Source: Diphasiastrum complanatum
Taxonomy: Eukaryota; Streptophyta; Lycopodiopsida; Lycopodiales; Lycopodiaceae
NCBI GenBank assembly: GCA_029204225.1
Contig: CM055095.1
Span: 22,572,006-22,636,005 of the forward strand
Length of the DNA stretch: 64,000 nt
Direction: 5' to 3'
Both the position numbers and the translations under genes were made by a program. Below the pieces are notes generated by a model. It ran no database searches and had not been told where the DNA came from. It saw only the letters and a list, made by a program, of their open reading frames with translations. Positions 55,946 to 64,000 of this stretch are shown here, in pieces. How positions within the stretch are numbered: position 1 is the stretch's first letter; each line of letters begins with the position of its first letter.

Positions 55946-55958
55946 TGGTATCAGAGCC
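55946..55958 (+). promoter_or_regulatory. tRNA-iMet-type primer binding site of G2
   Basis: TGGTATCAGAGCC, one base after the LTR, as is usual for chromoviruses with this primer. Confidence 0.85.
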
Positions 55959-56713
55959 ATCTCCATCCTAGGGAGTTAGGAGCAGCAGTAGAGAAAGCTA
56001 TCAGAAGATAGGAAGTGTTTCTCATATTCTCAGAGAGGAATAGAGGAGGAGGATCGCTGTAGGAGCAGCCTTCAAACTATTTTCACTGAGAAATCACAGT
56101 AGCAAGGAGTCAGATTCCAATTGTAGGTAACTCGCTGGAAAAACAGCTGTTTCTCACTGAGTTCAGAGGATTCTTCATAGTTTTCCCAGCGAAATTAGAG
56201 AAGGAAGAAGCCAGCACCTCCATCGCTGTATAGCCAGAGACCTGCATCTGATTTCCAGGGCAAAATTTACTGGTTCTCAGCGAGTTTGAAACCAAAAAAG
56301 AGGAGCAGGGCCAGCGCTGCCAGTGCTTCTGAAAATCTGGTTTTTGGACAAGTTTTCGGGCCCCAACGTCAGAGATTTGGAGCAAGAGGATTCCTACCAG
56401 ATCAGCGAGCAGGAGACTTCTGAAATTTCAGAATTCAGAAGGGTTTTTGGACTTCAGACTTGCCATTTTGTGGACAAATTGAGATGTTGTCAGACCAGCG
56501 AGGGGGGATAGCAAAAGTTTCAGATCGTGTTGCACATTTTCCAACCTCAAATCAGTGGAGGAAGAGCTGAAAGGGCTTTTCTTGATTCTCTCTGTGGAAG
56601 TACAGTCCTCGGAAACAGTTAAGTCATCTTTCCTTTTCCTTGTACAGTTGTAAATTAGTCTTTTAGACTTTTTTTCCTTCAGAAGTTAAGGTAGCTCTCT
56701 TTCAGTTCCGAAG

Positions 56714-58402
56714 ATGACCACTCCTCAGGGACCTGATCAACCCCCGGAGAGAGGCTTCGACGAACTTGAAACAGAAGCCTTGGCTTACAGAAAAGGGAAG
56801 GAACCCATGGAAGTAGAAGAACAGGAACAGTTCGCCGAAGAACTCGACGAACTGGTTACCAAGGAGCAGTTCCTCCAATTGGTAACAGAAGTGGATGAAC
56901 TGAAGTTGGCATTAGCCAATTTCAAGTCCAGTGCGGACGACTCGTTCGCTGAACTCAAAAACTTGATTTTGAGTTCCGCGAAAGGAAGCCTTCCCTCCAC
57001 TTCTCAGTTATCTCCTTCTCCACTTCCATCAGTTTCGGGTGAGACTTTACGGTCTCACCCTAGTGTTTTTAAAGACTTAAAACCTCCTACTTTTAATGGG
57101 GAAGAGAAGGATAGAAATGCAGATATTCTACAAACCTTCCTCAGCAAATGGAAGAACATTCATGCTCTTAAACAGACCCCTGACCATTTGCAAGCTATTG
57201 AGGCCAGTCTTTCCTTAGGGCCTATGGCCTATAAGTGGTGGTTAAATCTCCAGGAGACTGGGCAGACTCCCCGGTCATGGAAAGCTTTTGAAGAAGCTTT
57301 CCTAAGAGAATTTCTACCAGAAAATGAACTGGATAGAGCCTGGGAAGCCTGGGAAGCCTGGGAAAGAATAGTAATGGATAAATCCCTCATCCAATATATC
57401 TCGCAGTATCGAGAAGCAATTTTAAAGATTAAAAATATGGATGACTATCAGAAAATCAGGGGATTTGTCCGTGGCCTCAAAGATGAATATAAAGTAGAGG
57501 TCCAGAGAAACTCGCCTACTACCCTTGAGCAAGCCCTCAGATATGCTCAAATCTATGATGATTCAGTGGGTAGGAAGAGGGCGAGACAACAGTCACTTTC
57601 TGAGCAGCCTTCTCAGAAAGACTTTCAATTTAAAAAGAAATTTTTAAAAAGAAAGAAAGAAGATAAATTTAAAGGTGAAGCTCCTCAGAAACGCCCTTCA
57701 CTCATACAGCCCTTAAAACCAGATGATTTTGAGAAAGCCAAACAAGAACGTTTGTGCTTTGTGTGTATGGGCAAGGGACACACAGTCAGACAGTGTCCCA
57801 AGGGGCCTTTCACTAAAAAAGATAAAAAAGATAAAAAACAAGTTCATCTTGTTCAGACTGTATGTTTCCCCAGTGACTCGGCAGCTTCCGAGATCAAAGT
57901 GTATCATGAAGATCATGAACACTGTTGCCAGCTGACCTCTGCAATGCTAGCGAGGCCCTTCAGCTTTGGGCCGCATGACCTAGTACGTATGCATGGGAAA
58001 GTTGGTAACCAGTTAGTAAGAGTCATGGTTGATGATGGGGCAACCCATAATTTCATCAACCACACCCTAGTTAAAAAGCTTAAACTACCAGAAGTACCTA
58101 GTCAGCATAGGTACATAGTTTCATTAGCTAAGGGTGAAGATAAAAAAATATGGGAAACTATGGTAAGTAAGTTAAATCTTGGTATTCAGGGGTACCAAGA
58201 TGAAATAAACTTTCAGATAATGCACTTGGATCGAACAGACATTGTTCTCGGGAGAGATTGGCTCTACAATTTAGGACCTTCCCTCAACAGAAACTATCAG
58301 GAGAACACCCTCAGCTTTCAGCATAAAGGCCGAGAGATCCAGTTGCATGGGGAGCATGATGTTCCCAACAGTCCTATGGTCTGCAGTTCAGAGCTTTGTT
58401 AG
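56714..58402 (+). CDS. G2 gag-protease
   Basis: An intact 562-codon frame. The N-terminus is acidic with coiled-coil-like pairs (residues ~15-75). The retrotransposon gag domain is at about 115-290 (LGPMAYKWWLNLQETGQTPR; AFLREFLPENELDRAWE). A Lys/Arg-rich stretch and CCHC knuckle CFVCMGKGHTVRQC are at about 350, and the protease core VDDGATHNFINHTL at about 445 (DDG rather than DSG or DTG), followed by IVLGRDWLYNLGP. A tandem GCCTGGGAA triplication (57341-57367) adds one AWE unit compared with G1. The frame ends in TAG, and the pol frame continues in phase. Confidence 0.9.
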   Translation: MTTPQGPDQPPERGFDELETEALAYRKGKEPMEVEEQEQFAEELDELVTKEQFLQLVTEVDELKLALANFKSSADDSFAELKNLILSSAKGSLPSTSQLSPSPLPSVSGETLRSHPSVFKDLKPPTFNGEEKDRNADILQTFLSKWKNIHALKQTPDHLQAIEASLSLGPMAYKWWLNLQETGQTPRSWKAFEEAFLREFLPENELDRAWEAWEAWERIVMDKSLIQYISQYREAILKIKNMDDYQKIRGFVRGLKDEYKVEVQRNSPTTLEQALRYAQIYDDSVGRKRARQQSLSEQPSQKDFQFKKKFLKRKKEDKFKGEAPQKRPSLIQPLKPDDFEKAKQERLCFVCMGKGHTVRQCPKGPFTKKDKKDKKQVHLVQTVCFPSDSAASEIKVYHEDHEHCCQLTSAMLARPFSFGPHDLVRMHGKVGNQLVRVMVDDGATHNFINHTLVKKLKLPEVPSQHRYIVSLAKGEDKKIWETMVSKLNLGIQGYQDEINFQIMHLDRTDIVLGRDWLYNLGPSLNRNYQENTLSFQHKGREIQLHGEHDVPNSPMVCSSELC

Positions 58403-59407
58403 CTAATCGGAGACGAAGACCATCAGGTATTCTTATGTGACTTTCAGTTTATTCCTGAAGTTTCTATTTCCAGTTCTATTCAGCAGAAAATCAGTAAATT
58501 AGAAACTTTATTGTCTAAATTTAAAGATGTTTTTCCTGAAGATTTGCCACATGGTTTACCACCTAGCAGAGAGGTAGATCATGTAATAAACCTAGTACCA
58601 GGTACAGCACCTGTTTCTAAACCTCCGTATCGGGTCAGCCGAACAGAGGATGAAGAAATAACTAGGCAGTTAACAGACTATCTTGGGAAAGGCCAAATTC
58701 AGACCAGTAGTTCACCATGGGCCTCACCAGTCCTATTGGTGAAAAAGAAAGAGGGGTCTATGCGTCTTTGCGTAGATTACAGAGCCCTCAATAAAGTCAC
58801 AATTAAGAATAAATACCCTATGCCTCGGGCAGACGAGTTGTTTGATCAACTCGACGGGGCTAAGTTTTTCAGCAAAATAGACCTCAGATCGGGATATCAT
58901 CAAGTCCGTATAAAATCGGAAGATGTCTCGAAAACAGCTTTTAGGACTCGTCACGGTCATTATGAGTTTAAGGTGATGCCATTTGGGCTCACAAATGCTC
59001 CAGCTACCTTTATGACCTTGATGAACAGTGTCCTCACACCATACTTGGGTAAGTTTGTAGTCGTATTTTTAGATGACATCTTCGTTTACAGCAAAACGAG
59101 GAAGGAGCATCTAAAACACCTCAGAAAGGTGTTTCGACTGCTCAGAAAGCATAAGCTTTATGCTAAACAATCCAAGTGTGAATTCTTCGTTGAAGAAGTA
59201 GCATATTTGGGTCACATTATCTCTTCAAATGGGATTAAGATGGACCCAAATAAGGTTAAAGCCATACTCAGTTGGCTGAGACCTCAGAATATTTTGGAAC
59301 TTCAAATCTTTCTTGGTCTGGCGGGATATTACAGACGATTTGTCAAGGAATATGCTCAGATAGCAGTCCCTATGACAAATCTCATTTGTGGTCGAAACAG
59401 ATGCTAG
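58403..59407 (+). pseudogene. G2 reverse transcriptase, truncated by deletion
   Basis: The frame continues in phase from gag after one TAG. RT blocks: [62 protein letters not shown] (catalytic DD) and [20 protein letters not shown]. At about 59382 some 113 bases present in G1 are missing; CAAATCT is joined to CATTTGTGG, which shifts the frame and ends it at 59407. No ATG lies near the start of the pol frame. Confidence 0.88.
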
Positions 59408-61394
59408 CGACTTTGCAGTATGTGCTGTGCTAACTCAGGGTGGACGACCAGTTGCGTTCGAGAGTAAAAAACTCGAGCCAGCTCAGACTAGGTACATTGC
59501 CTATGAAAAGGAACTCTTTTCTATAGTCCATGCCCTTAAGACTTGGAGGCATTATTTGTATGGTGCCAACTTTGAGGTCCTGACAGACCATGAGAGTCTC
59601 AGATACCTTTGCAATCAACCTGAGCTTAGAGGTCGGAAAGCTCGTTGGGCAGAGTTGATGCAAGAGTTTGACATGTCTATCAGATATAGGCGTGGAAAAT
59701 TCAATACAGTAGCAGATGCCCTTAGCAGAATGCCTATGATAAACGAGCTGAGTTTTACTGAGATTCGTAATGAGTTACTCGAGTCCTTGAGAGGGAAATG
59801 TCAGCATGATGCATTCTTCTCTATTATCTGGAACTCAGTCCAGAACAGACAGTTACAGACTCCAGAACCAGTTCCCGAGGCTGGTGCCAGTTCATCCAAG
59901 AATACGGCAGCTTCCGTTGAGGATGATGATGAGTCCGAGTATACGTCGTCAGATGATGTTGAGGATTCTGAGCCTGTATTACCCAAGCAAACCCCAGTGG
60001 TTGAGGGTCAGTTGACTCAAGGATTCAAATGGAAACAGTATTCCATTCAGGATGAGTACTTGCTCTATAGAGATAGAGTATGTGTCCCCAATTCTGAGGA
60101 TTATAGGCAGCAGGTCCTATATGAATGTCATGACAATCCTAGCGCGGGACACCCAGGCATACAGAAGACCTATGAGCTTCTTCGTAGGCAATTTTTCTGG
60201 CCCAGTATGAAAAAGGACGTCCACCAGTATGTAACCAGTTGCCAGAAATGTCAAGTAAATAAAGCAGAGCGTTTAAAGGCAGGAGGGTTGTTGCATCCCT
60301 TAGAAATACCAGCTGGTAAATGGGAGAGTATCTCCATGGATTTTATAGTAGGCCTGCCTAAAACCCAAAAGGGTAATGACGCTATATGGGTCACAGTTGA
60401 CCGTCTGACCAAAATGGCTCATTTTATTCCGACCAAAACAACCGTCAGAGCTCCAGAGTTAGCGAGGTTGTTTGTAGACGGGCTATTTAAATTGTACGGT
60501 CTACCTTCCGGCATAGTCAGCGACCGACACAGTAAGTTTACTGGAAATTTTTGGAGGGCAGTATTCCATCATCTCCATACTAAACTTAATATGAGTACGA
60601 CTGACCATCCACAGACGGATGGTCAAACAGAAAGGGTAAATCAAGTGCTGGAGGATATGCTTCGTGCATACGTCAGCAAGAAGCAGACTAATTGGGAGGA
60701 GTATCTCTCGATATTAGAGTTTGCTTACAACAGTACCAAACATTCAGCTACGGGATACAGCCCATTTATGCTGATGTACGGTTTTCAGCCACGCTCACCC
60801 ACAGCTGTAGGGTTTAAACAAGAAAAAGTTAAAGCAGCCAGAAACTTTTTAGAAGACCTAAACCAGATGATAGAACATGCTAAGCGTAGCATTAGACAAT
60901 CCCAGGATCGAGCCAGGCATTATGCAGATCCACACAGACGGGATGTGCAGTTCTCCACTGGTGAGAAAGTCTACTTGAGAGTCCCAGTTGACTCTAAAAC
61001 CCTCAAATCAGGAGTGTGTGCTAAGTTGTCTCCAAGGTATTGTGGTCCCTTTACCATCAGTAGGAGACTAGGCGAGGTCACCTATGAACTAGAACTCCCA
61101 CATAGCAGTAAGGTTTTTCCAGTCTTTCATGTAAGTAAGTTACGAAAAGCCTTAACCAGATCAGATAATCTGGTAGGGGACAGTGTTCTAGTTCTCCCAT
61201 TGGATCCTCAACAACCTCCACATGAACCAGAGGAGATTCTTGATAGTAGAGAGACGCAGACTCGTCATACTCTATACCGAGAATATCTGGTTAAGTGGAA
61301 TGATCAGCCTGTTGAGAATGCCACTTGGGAAAGAGGCAGCGTCCTTCGCAAGATTTTTCCAGACTTTGTCTTAGAGGACCAAGACGGTTCTTAA
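59388..61394 (+). CDS. G2 RNase H, integrase and chromodomain
   Basis: A long open frame (668 codons) that resumes pol after the deletion. RNase [33 protein letters not shown] (Glu), [13 protein letters not shown]. Integrase finger: [31 protein letters not shown]. Core: [28 protein letters not shown] and [19 protein letters not shown], the D, D, E triad. After the [19 protein letters not shown] module comes the chromodomain, [20 protein letters not shown], at the C-terminus. This marks a chromovirus. The start codon shown is nominal, since the protein is normally made from the gag-pol precursor. Confidence 0.9.
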   Translation: MVETDASDFAVCAVLTQGGRPVAFESKKLEPAQTRYIAYEKELFSIVHALKTWRHYLYGANFEVLTDHESLRYLCNQPELRGRKARWAELMQEFDMSIRYRRGKFNTVADALSRMPMINELSFTEIRNELLESLRGKCQHDAFFSIIWNSVQNRQLQTPEPVPEAGASSSKNTAASVEDDDESEYTSSDDVEDSEPVLPKQTPVVEGQLTQGFKWKQYSIQDEYLLYRDRVCVPNSEDYRQQVLYECHDNPSAGHPGIQKTYELLRRQFFWPSMKKDVHQYVTSCQKCQVNKAERLKAGGLLHPLEIPAGKWESISMDFIVGLPKTQKGNDAIWVTVDRLTKMAHFIPTKTTVRAPELARLFVDGLFKLYGLPSGIVSDRHSKFTGNFWRAVFHHLHTKLNMSTTDHPQTDGQTERVNQVLEDMLRAYVSKKQTNWEEYLSILEFAYNSTKHSATGYSPFMLMYGFQPRSPTAVGFKQEKVKAARNFLEDLNQMIEHAKRSIRQSQDRARHYADPHRRDVQFSTGEKVYLRVPVDSKTLKSGVCAKLSPRYCGPFTISRRLGEVTYELELPHSSKVFPVFHVSKLRKALTRSDNLVGDSVLVLPLDPQQPPHEPEEILDSRETQTRHTLYREYLVKWNDQPVENATWERGSVLRKIFPDFVLEDQDGS

Positions 61395-61405
61395 GGGGGA
61401 GGGAG
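61395..61405 (+). promoter_or_regulatory. polypurine tract of G2
   Basis: GGGGGAGGGAG directly before the 3' LTR; it primes plus-strand DNA synthesis. Confidence 0.85.
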
Positions 61406-61763
61406 TGTTACGAGCTCGTAACCAGTGCCGAACCCTAGAGAACACAGATAGGTCAGATACCACAGTCAGGGTCGTGTCCAGTGTACATGACCAACAGGGC
61501 AAGACAGTGTGAGTAGTGTGCCCCAGCACGGTCCATAGCCATGGCGGGCCTAACACAGCCTAGGGACCCTGTCAGCAGGATAGGGCCCCCAGTTGGGTCC
61601 CGACGTGCAGTCAGCCACGTCAGTGACACGTTGCCGACACTTGGCAGTTGCATGCTACCAGTCCTCACACTGGGCTAGGAGGGGCTTACTCTATATCAGG
61701 GAGTAGGCAAGGTTGGGTGGATCAGTTAGTGTTTGCCCTACTGTGGTGTTAGGATCTATTACA
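61406..61763 (+). repeat. 3' LTR of G2
   Basis: 358 bp, with about six substitutions against the 5' LTR (for example CAGTGTACA for CAGCGTACA and CTATTACA for CTATGACA). Followed by the target duplicate ATGCA. Confidence 0.93.
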
Positions 61764-63144
61764 ATGCAGCAGCTCATGGACGTCATGCGCCCCATCTACT
61801 CTGTTTTGAGGCTCGTTGATCGCAAGGGGTGCACGATGGGCCTCATTTACGAGTCCATGGACCACATAGGCGAGTCTCTCCACCGTTCTGAGCTGGACCC
61901 TGCCAGGTATAACTTTCTTCCGTCTCACCATCCTTACTTCCATTTCGCACTCTGTTTCTTCTTGCTGCCGCACCACGATGGTATGTAACTGTTGCCTCCG
62001 TGTGGTTTGGTCCACAGGTTGGAGCCTATCAGGCGCTTCTGACAGCGACGATGGGAGAAGTTTCATCGGCCCATTCACAGTGTGGCCCACATACTGCATC
62101 CGCTGTTTCAGAGCGAGAGGCAGTACGACGATGCAGAGCTGTGTGCGGATTGGTTCGCATACATCCCCCTCCTCAGCAGCGACACTGGGTTCCGCAGCAA
62201 GCTCGAGGTGCAGAGGCTCGGTTACAGGTAAACTCTTGATCTATCGCACGCTGTCGTTCGTTCAATTTCCCTGCGCGGGCTCAAGTGTACTCAAGCATAT
62301 CGTTGCTCAACTGCAGGCACTCTTTGGGGCTGTTCGGCGAGGACCTTGCACGTGTTCGAGAGAACAGGCTCTTGCCTGTATCATGGTGGGAGAGCTACGG
62401 CGCCGGACAGCCAGACCTGAGGACGCTCGCGCTCCGAGTCCTTTCACAGGTACGTTGTCTTGTCTCATTCATCCAACCAGTTTTCGCATTTTCTCTACAA
62501 GGTCGATACTCACTCGAGTTGTTGCCAATTAATGCAGGACTGTTCCGCCTGCATGTGCGAGCGGAACTGGTCAGCGTTCAGCCTTGTTCACACGAACAGG
62601 CGGAACCGTCTGACGACGAAGCGGTGCACTAACCTGGTGTACTGCAACACCAACACCAGAGTGGTTCGACGCATCACGGAGAGCATGAGGGCAGGAGGCG
62701 CACGCACCCTACTACTGCAGGTATATTTCGTTGCTCTGTCGTTTTGCTTTCGTATTGGTTTGAGACAATCAGTTTAATGCCCTCACGGTTGCTTCGGCTA
62801 TTCTCACGAATGATTGACTTGTGCAGGTCAATCCCGATGAGTGCCTAGTTGCAACAGCCGATCATGAGCCAAAGCCAGAGGTTGATCCAGACGATGCCGC
62901 TCGACGTGCTCTGCGGGGTGAGCACGAGGATGATGTCGATGCCGATGAGACCACCACCCTCCCTGCTGACGTTCCATTGCCCTCCTCTGATGATGAGCCC
63001 ACATATGATTCAGACGAGACGGTCGACCTAGCAGGGGATGGTCCACGTGCCCCACCCAGTACCCCCGCATCACGCCCCCTTTCCGATGATGGCTGGTCAG
63101 AGTTTGCGAGGGAGACAGAGGCTGCTGCCCAGAGACTAGCGTAG

Positions 63145-63231
63145 AGACGACTCAGAGCATCACAGGCAGGCAGTTCTTCCCAGAGACCCCCCCGTGGCAG
63201 AGGGAGACCCCCAGGCAGGAGTGTACCATAG
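63145..63231 (+). pseudogene. AT-hook tail of W beyond a stop codon
   Basis: The frame of the last W exon, continued past TAG 63142-63144, stays open for 28 codons and contains RPPRGRGRPPGRS, a canonical AT-hook, before TAG at about 63231. The hook was probably the original C-terminus. Confidence 0.55.
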
Positions 63232-63240
63232 AGGGTTCCT

Positions 63241-63570
63241 TCCGGCAGACCCAGACGAGGGGACGTACTGATGATTTTTCTAGTCGTCTCTTGGCAGGCG
63301 TTGGCCCAGACCTAGAGGAGTCCTAGATGCCTCCAGACTCCCAGCCAGACTTTGTATTTGACACCCCTACATATGCATCTGGCACGCAGAGGGATGATTT
63401 TTTTAGCACAGACTTGTAGATACTGATACACACTTTAGCATCATGTACAGTGGCATCAGATGAGATGTATATATTTTTTTACAGTATATTTGTGTCATGG
63501 CAAATTTATCGTGGTTGCTTACAAATGGTTAGCTCTGTGAAGTTTGAATGGTTAGTCGGAAATGGTTTGC
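63241..63570. other. DNA downstream of hAT W
   Basis: Probably 3' UTR of W. The words GATGATTTTT and CCCAGAC recur. No gene and no GGTACC end is visible. Confidence 0.4.
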
Positions 63571-63571
63571 A

Positions 63572-63572
<1 letters not shown>

Positions 63573-63614
<42 letters not shown>
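63573..63614. repeat. (GA)n microsatellite
   Basis: A GA run of about 40 bases ending in GACAGAGACACAGAG. Confidence 0.95.
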
Positions 63615-63619
<5 letters not shown>

Positions 63620-63689
63620 CACACAGAGACCAGCACATTTGAATCTCATTCATAACATATGCATTATGTTCAACCATTTAACATAACAT

Positions 63690-63832
63690 GCTAAACCCGA
63701 CACCCCAACAAATGGCACAATTAATATAACACCCTAAACCCTAACAAATCATCCTAAACCCACAACCCCACAGCCATACCATCAAAACAAGCCACAAGCA
63801 TAATCATCATAAACACCCTAAACCCTAAACCC
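63690..63832. repeat. degenerate telomere-like repeats
   Basis: CACCCTAAACCCTAAC, CATCCTAAACCC, ACACCCTAAACCCTAAACCC and related words occur several times, matching the plant telomere unit CCCTAAA in imperfect form. The short stretch is interstitial, as similar short tracts occur in many plant genomes. Confidence 0.6.
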
Positions 63833-64000
63833 ACGTCCTCATTGTGTAGTAGGCATTGCACCACAGGTATGTGCAGATTCAACATCAAAGCTGCACTTGT
63901 GTAGCATACACTTAAACCTGCGTAGAACGTATTACAGTCCACTGGATCGTGGAGCGGGTATTTACCCCAAGGGACCGAGCCTGGCTCGATTCGGGCATCG

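Larger units (their letters stand above)
55587..61763 (+). mobile_element. complete Ty3/gypsy chromovirus-type element G2
   Basis: Two 358-bp LTRs (55587-55944 and 61406-61763), beginning TGTTACGAGC and ending CTATGACA or CTATTACA, flank PBS, leader, gag-protease, pol and polypurine tract. The target duplication ATGCA is perfect (55582-55586 and 61764-61768). Hand comparison of the LTRs gives about six differences. A deletion of about 113 bp in pol makes it non-autonomous. Confidence 0.95.
54936..63144 (+). pseudogene. hAT transposase W
   Basis: Exons: about 54936-54973 (IEEVGPQRVVQ), 55102-55325 (VVTDNASNCRGMG; TPCAAHSLDLLLHSIGRLPW), 55417-55586 continued at 61769-61906 (MRPIYSVLRLVDRKG), 62018-62227 (HSVAHILHPLFQSERQYDDA), 62317-62449 (LLPVSWWESYG; LRTLALRVLSQ), 62538-62720 (CMCERNWSAFSLVHTNRRNR) and 62827-63144 (acidic tail). 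All have GT-AG borders with positions like those of X. A frameshift follows LDLKKPA near 55435. Similarity to X is clear in every domain, but this is a different subfamily. The last exon ends in TAG at 63142. Confidence 0.75.
54936..63240 (+). mobile_element. hAT element W (DUF659 type), split by gypsy G2
   Basis: A related but distinct hAT on the plus strand. The 5' part (terminus, BED finger, start of DUF659) is missing at the fusion with Z. The remaining exons run from about 54936 to 63144 and are interrupted at 55586 by G2. No right terminal repeat was recognised. Confidence 0.75.

Overview
This is a repeat-dense stretch of plant nuclear DNA. The evidence is nested Ty1/copia and Ty3/gypsy LTR retrotransposons with tRNA-iMet-type primer sites, DUF659-type hAT transposons with GT-AG introns, AT-rich spacers, long microsatellites and telomere-like CCCTAAA motifs. 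Only two pieces look like host genes: a single FCP1/CTD-phosphatase-like exon near the left end (about 1065-1460, +) and the last coding exon of a PP2A B' (B56) regulatory subunit (24965-25313, -). The species cannot be named from the sequence; a flowering or other seed plant with a TE-rich genome is the best guess.

Layout. 1-1.7 kb: Gln/Asp-rich repeat and the FCP1-like exon. 1.7-5.57 kb: Ty1/copia element 1 (minus, 5' LTR kept, RT missing). 5.6-7.77 kb: Tat/Athila-like gypsy copy A (PR-RT only). 7.8-9.4 kb: AT-rich spacer. 9.4-18.4 kb: gypsy copy B of the same family (gag end, PR, RT, RNase H, integrase, extra coiled-coil ORF, 3' LTR). 18.4-20.35 kb: copia fragment 2 (minus). 20.35-26.7 kb: AT-rich DNA with two MITE-like elements, a 99-bp (CT)n tract and the PP2A B' exon. 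26.77-33.0 and 33.09-38.75 kb: two tandem copies (X and Y) of an unusual two-gene hAT element. 39.3-42 kb: internally deleted copia element 3. 42.4-45.2 kb: decayed copia fragment and a degenerate ~160-bp repeat. 45.5-51.85 kb: chromovirus-type gypsy copy G1 (minus). 51.85-53.0 kb: LINE-ORF1-like fragment. 53.49-54.93 kb: end of a third hAT copy (Z), fused head-on to a related hAT (W, plus). W is split by a complete gypsy copy G2 (55587-61763) with a perfect 5-bp target duplication, and resumes to 63.2 kb. The end holds (GA)n and telomere-like repeats.

The most interesting system is the hAT family X/Y/Z/W. Its members carry a DUF659/hAT transposase with an N-terminal BED finger (kept in X) and, in X and Y, a ~540-residue Pro-rich C-terminal extension with two AT-hooks. 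X, Y and Z also carry a small charged helical protein gene on the opposite strand, with its own conserved TATA box. The ends are GGTACC-rich foldbacks starting TCATAG and X and Y sit inside (TA)n tracts. All copies here are broken, so the window shows the architecture rather than an active element. Retrotransposon genes are nearly all pseudogenes; G2 is the freshest, with about six differences between its two 358-bp LTRs.
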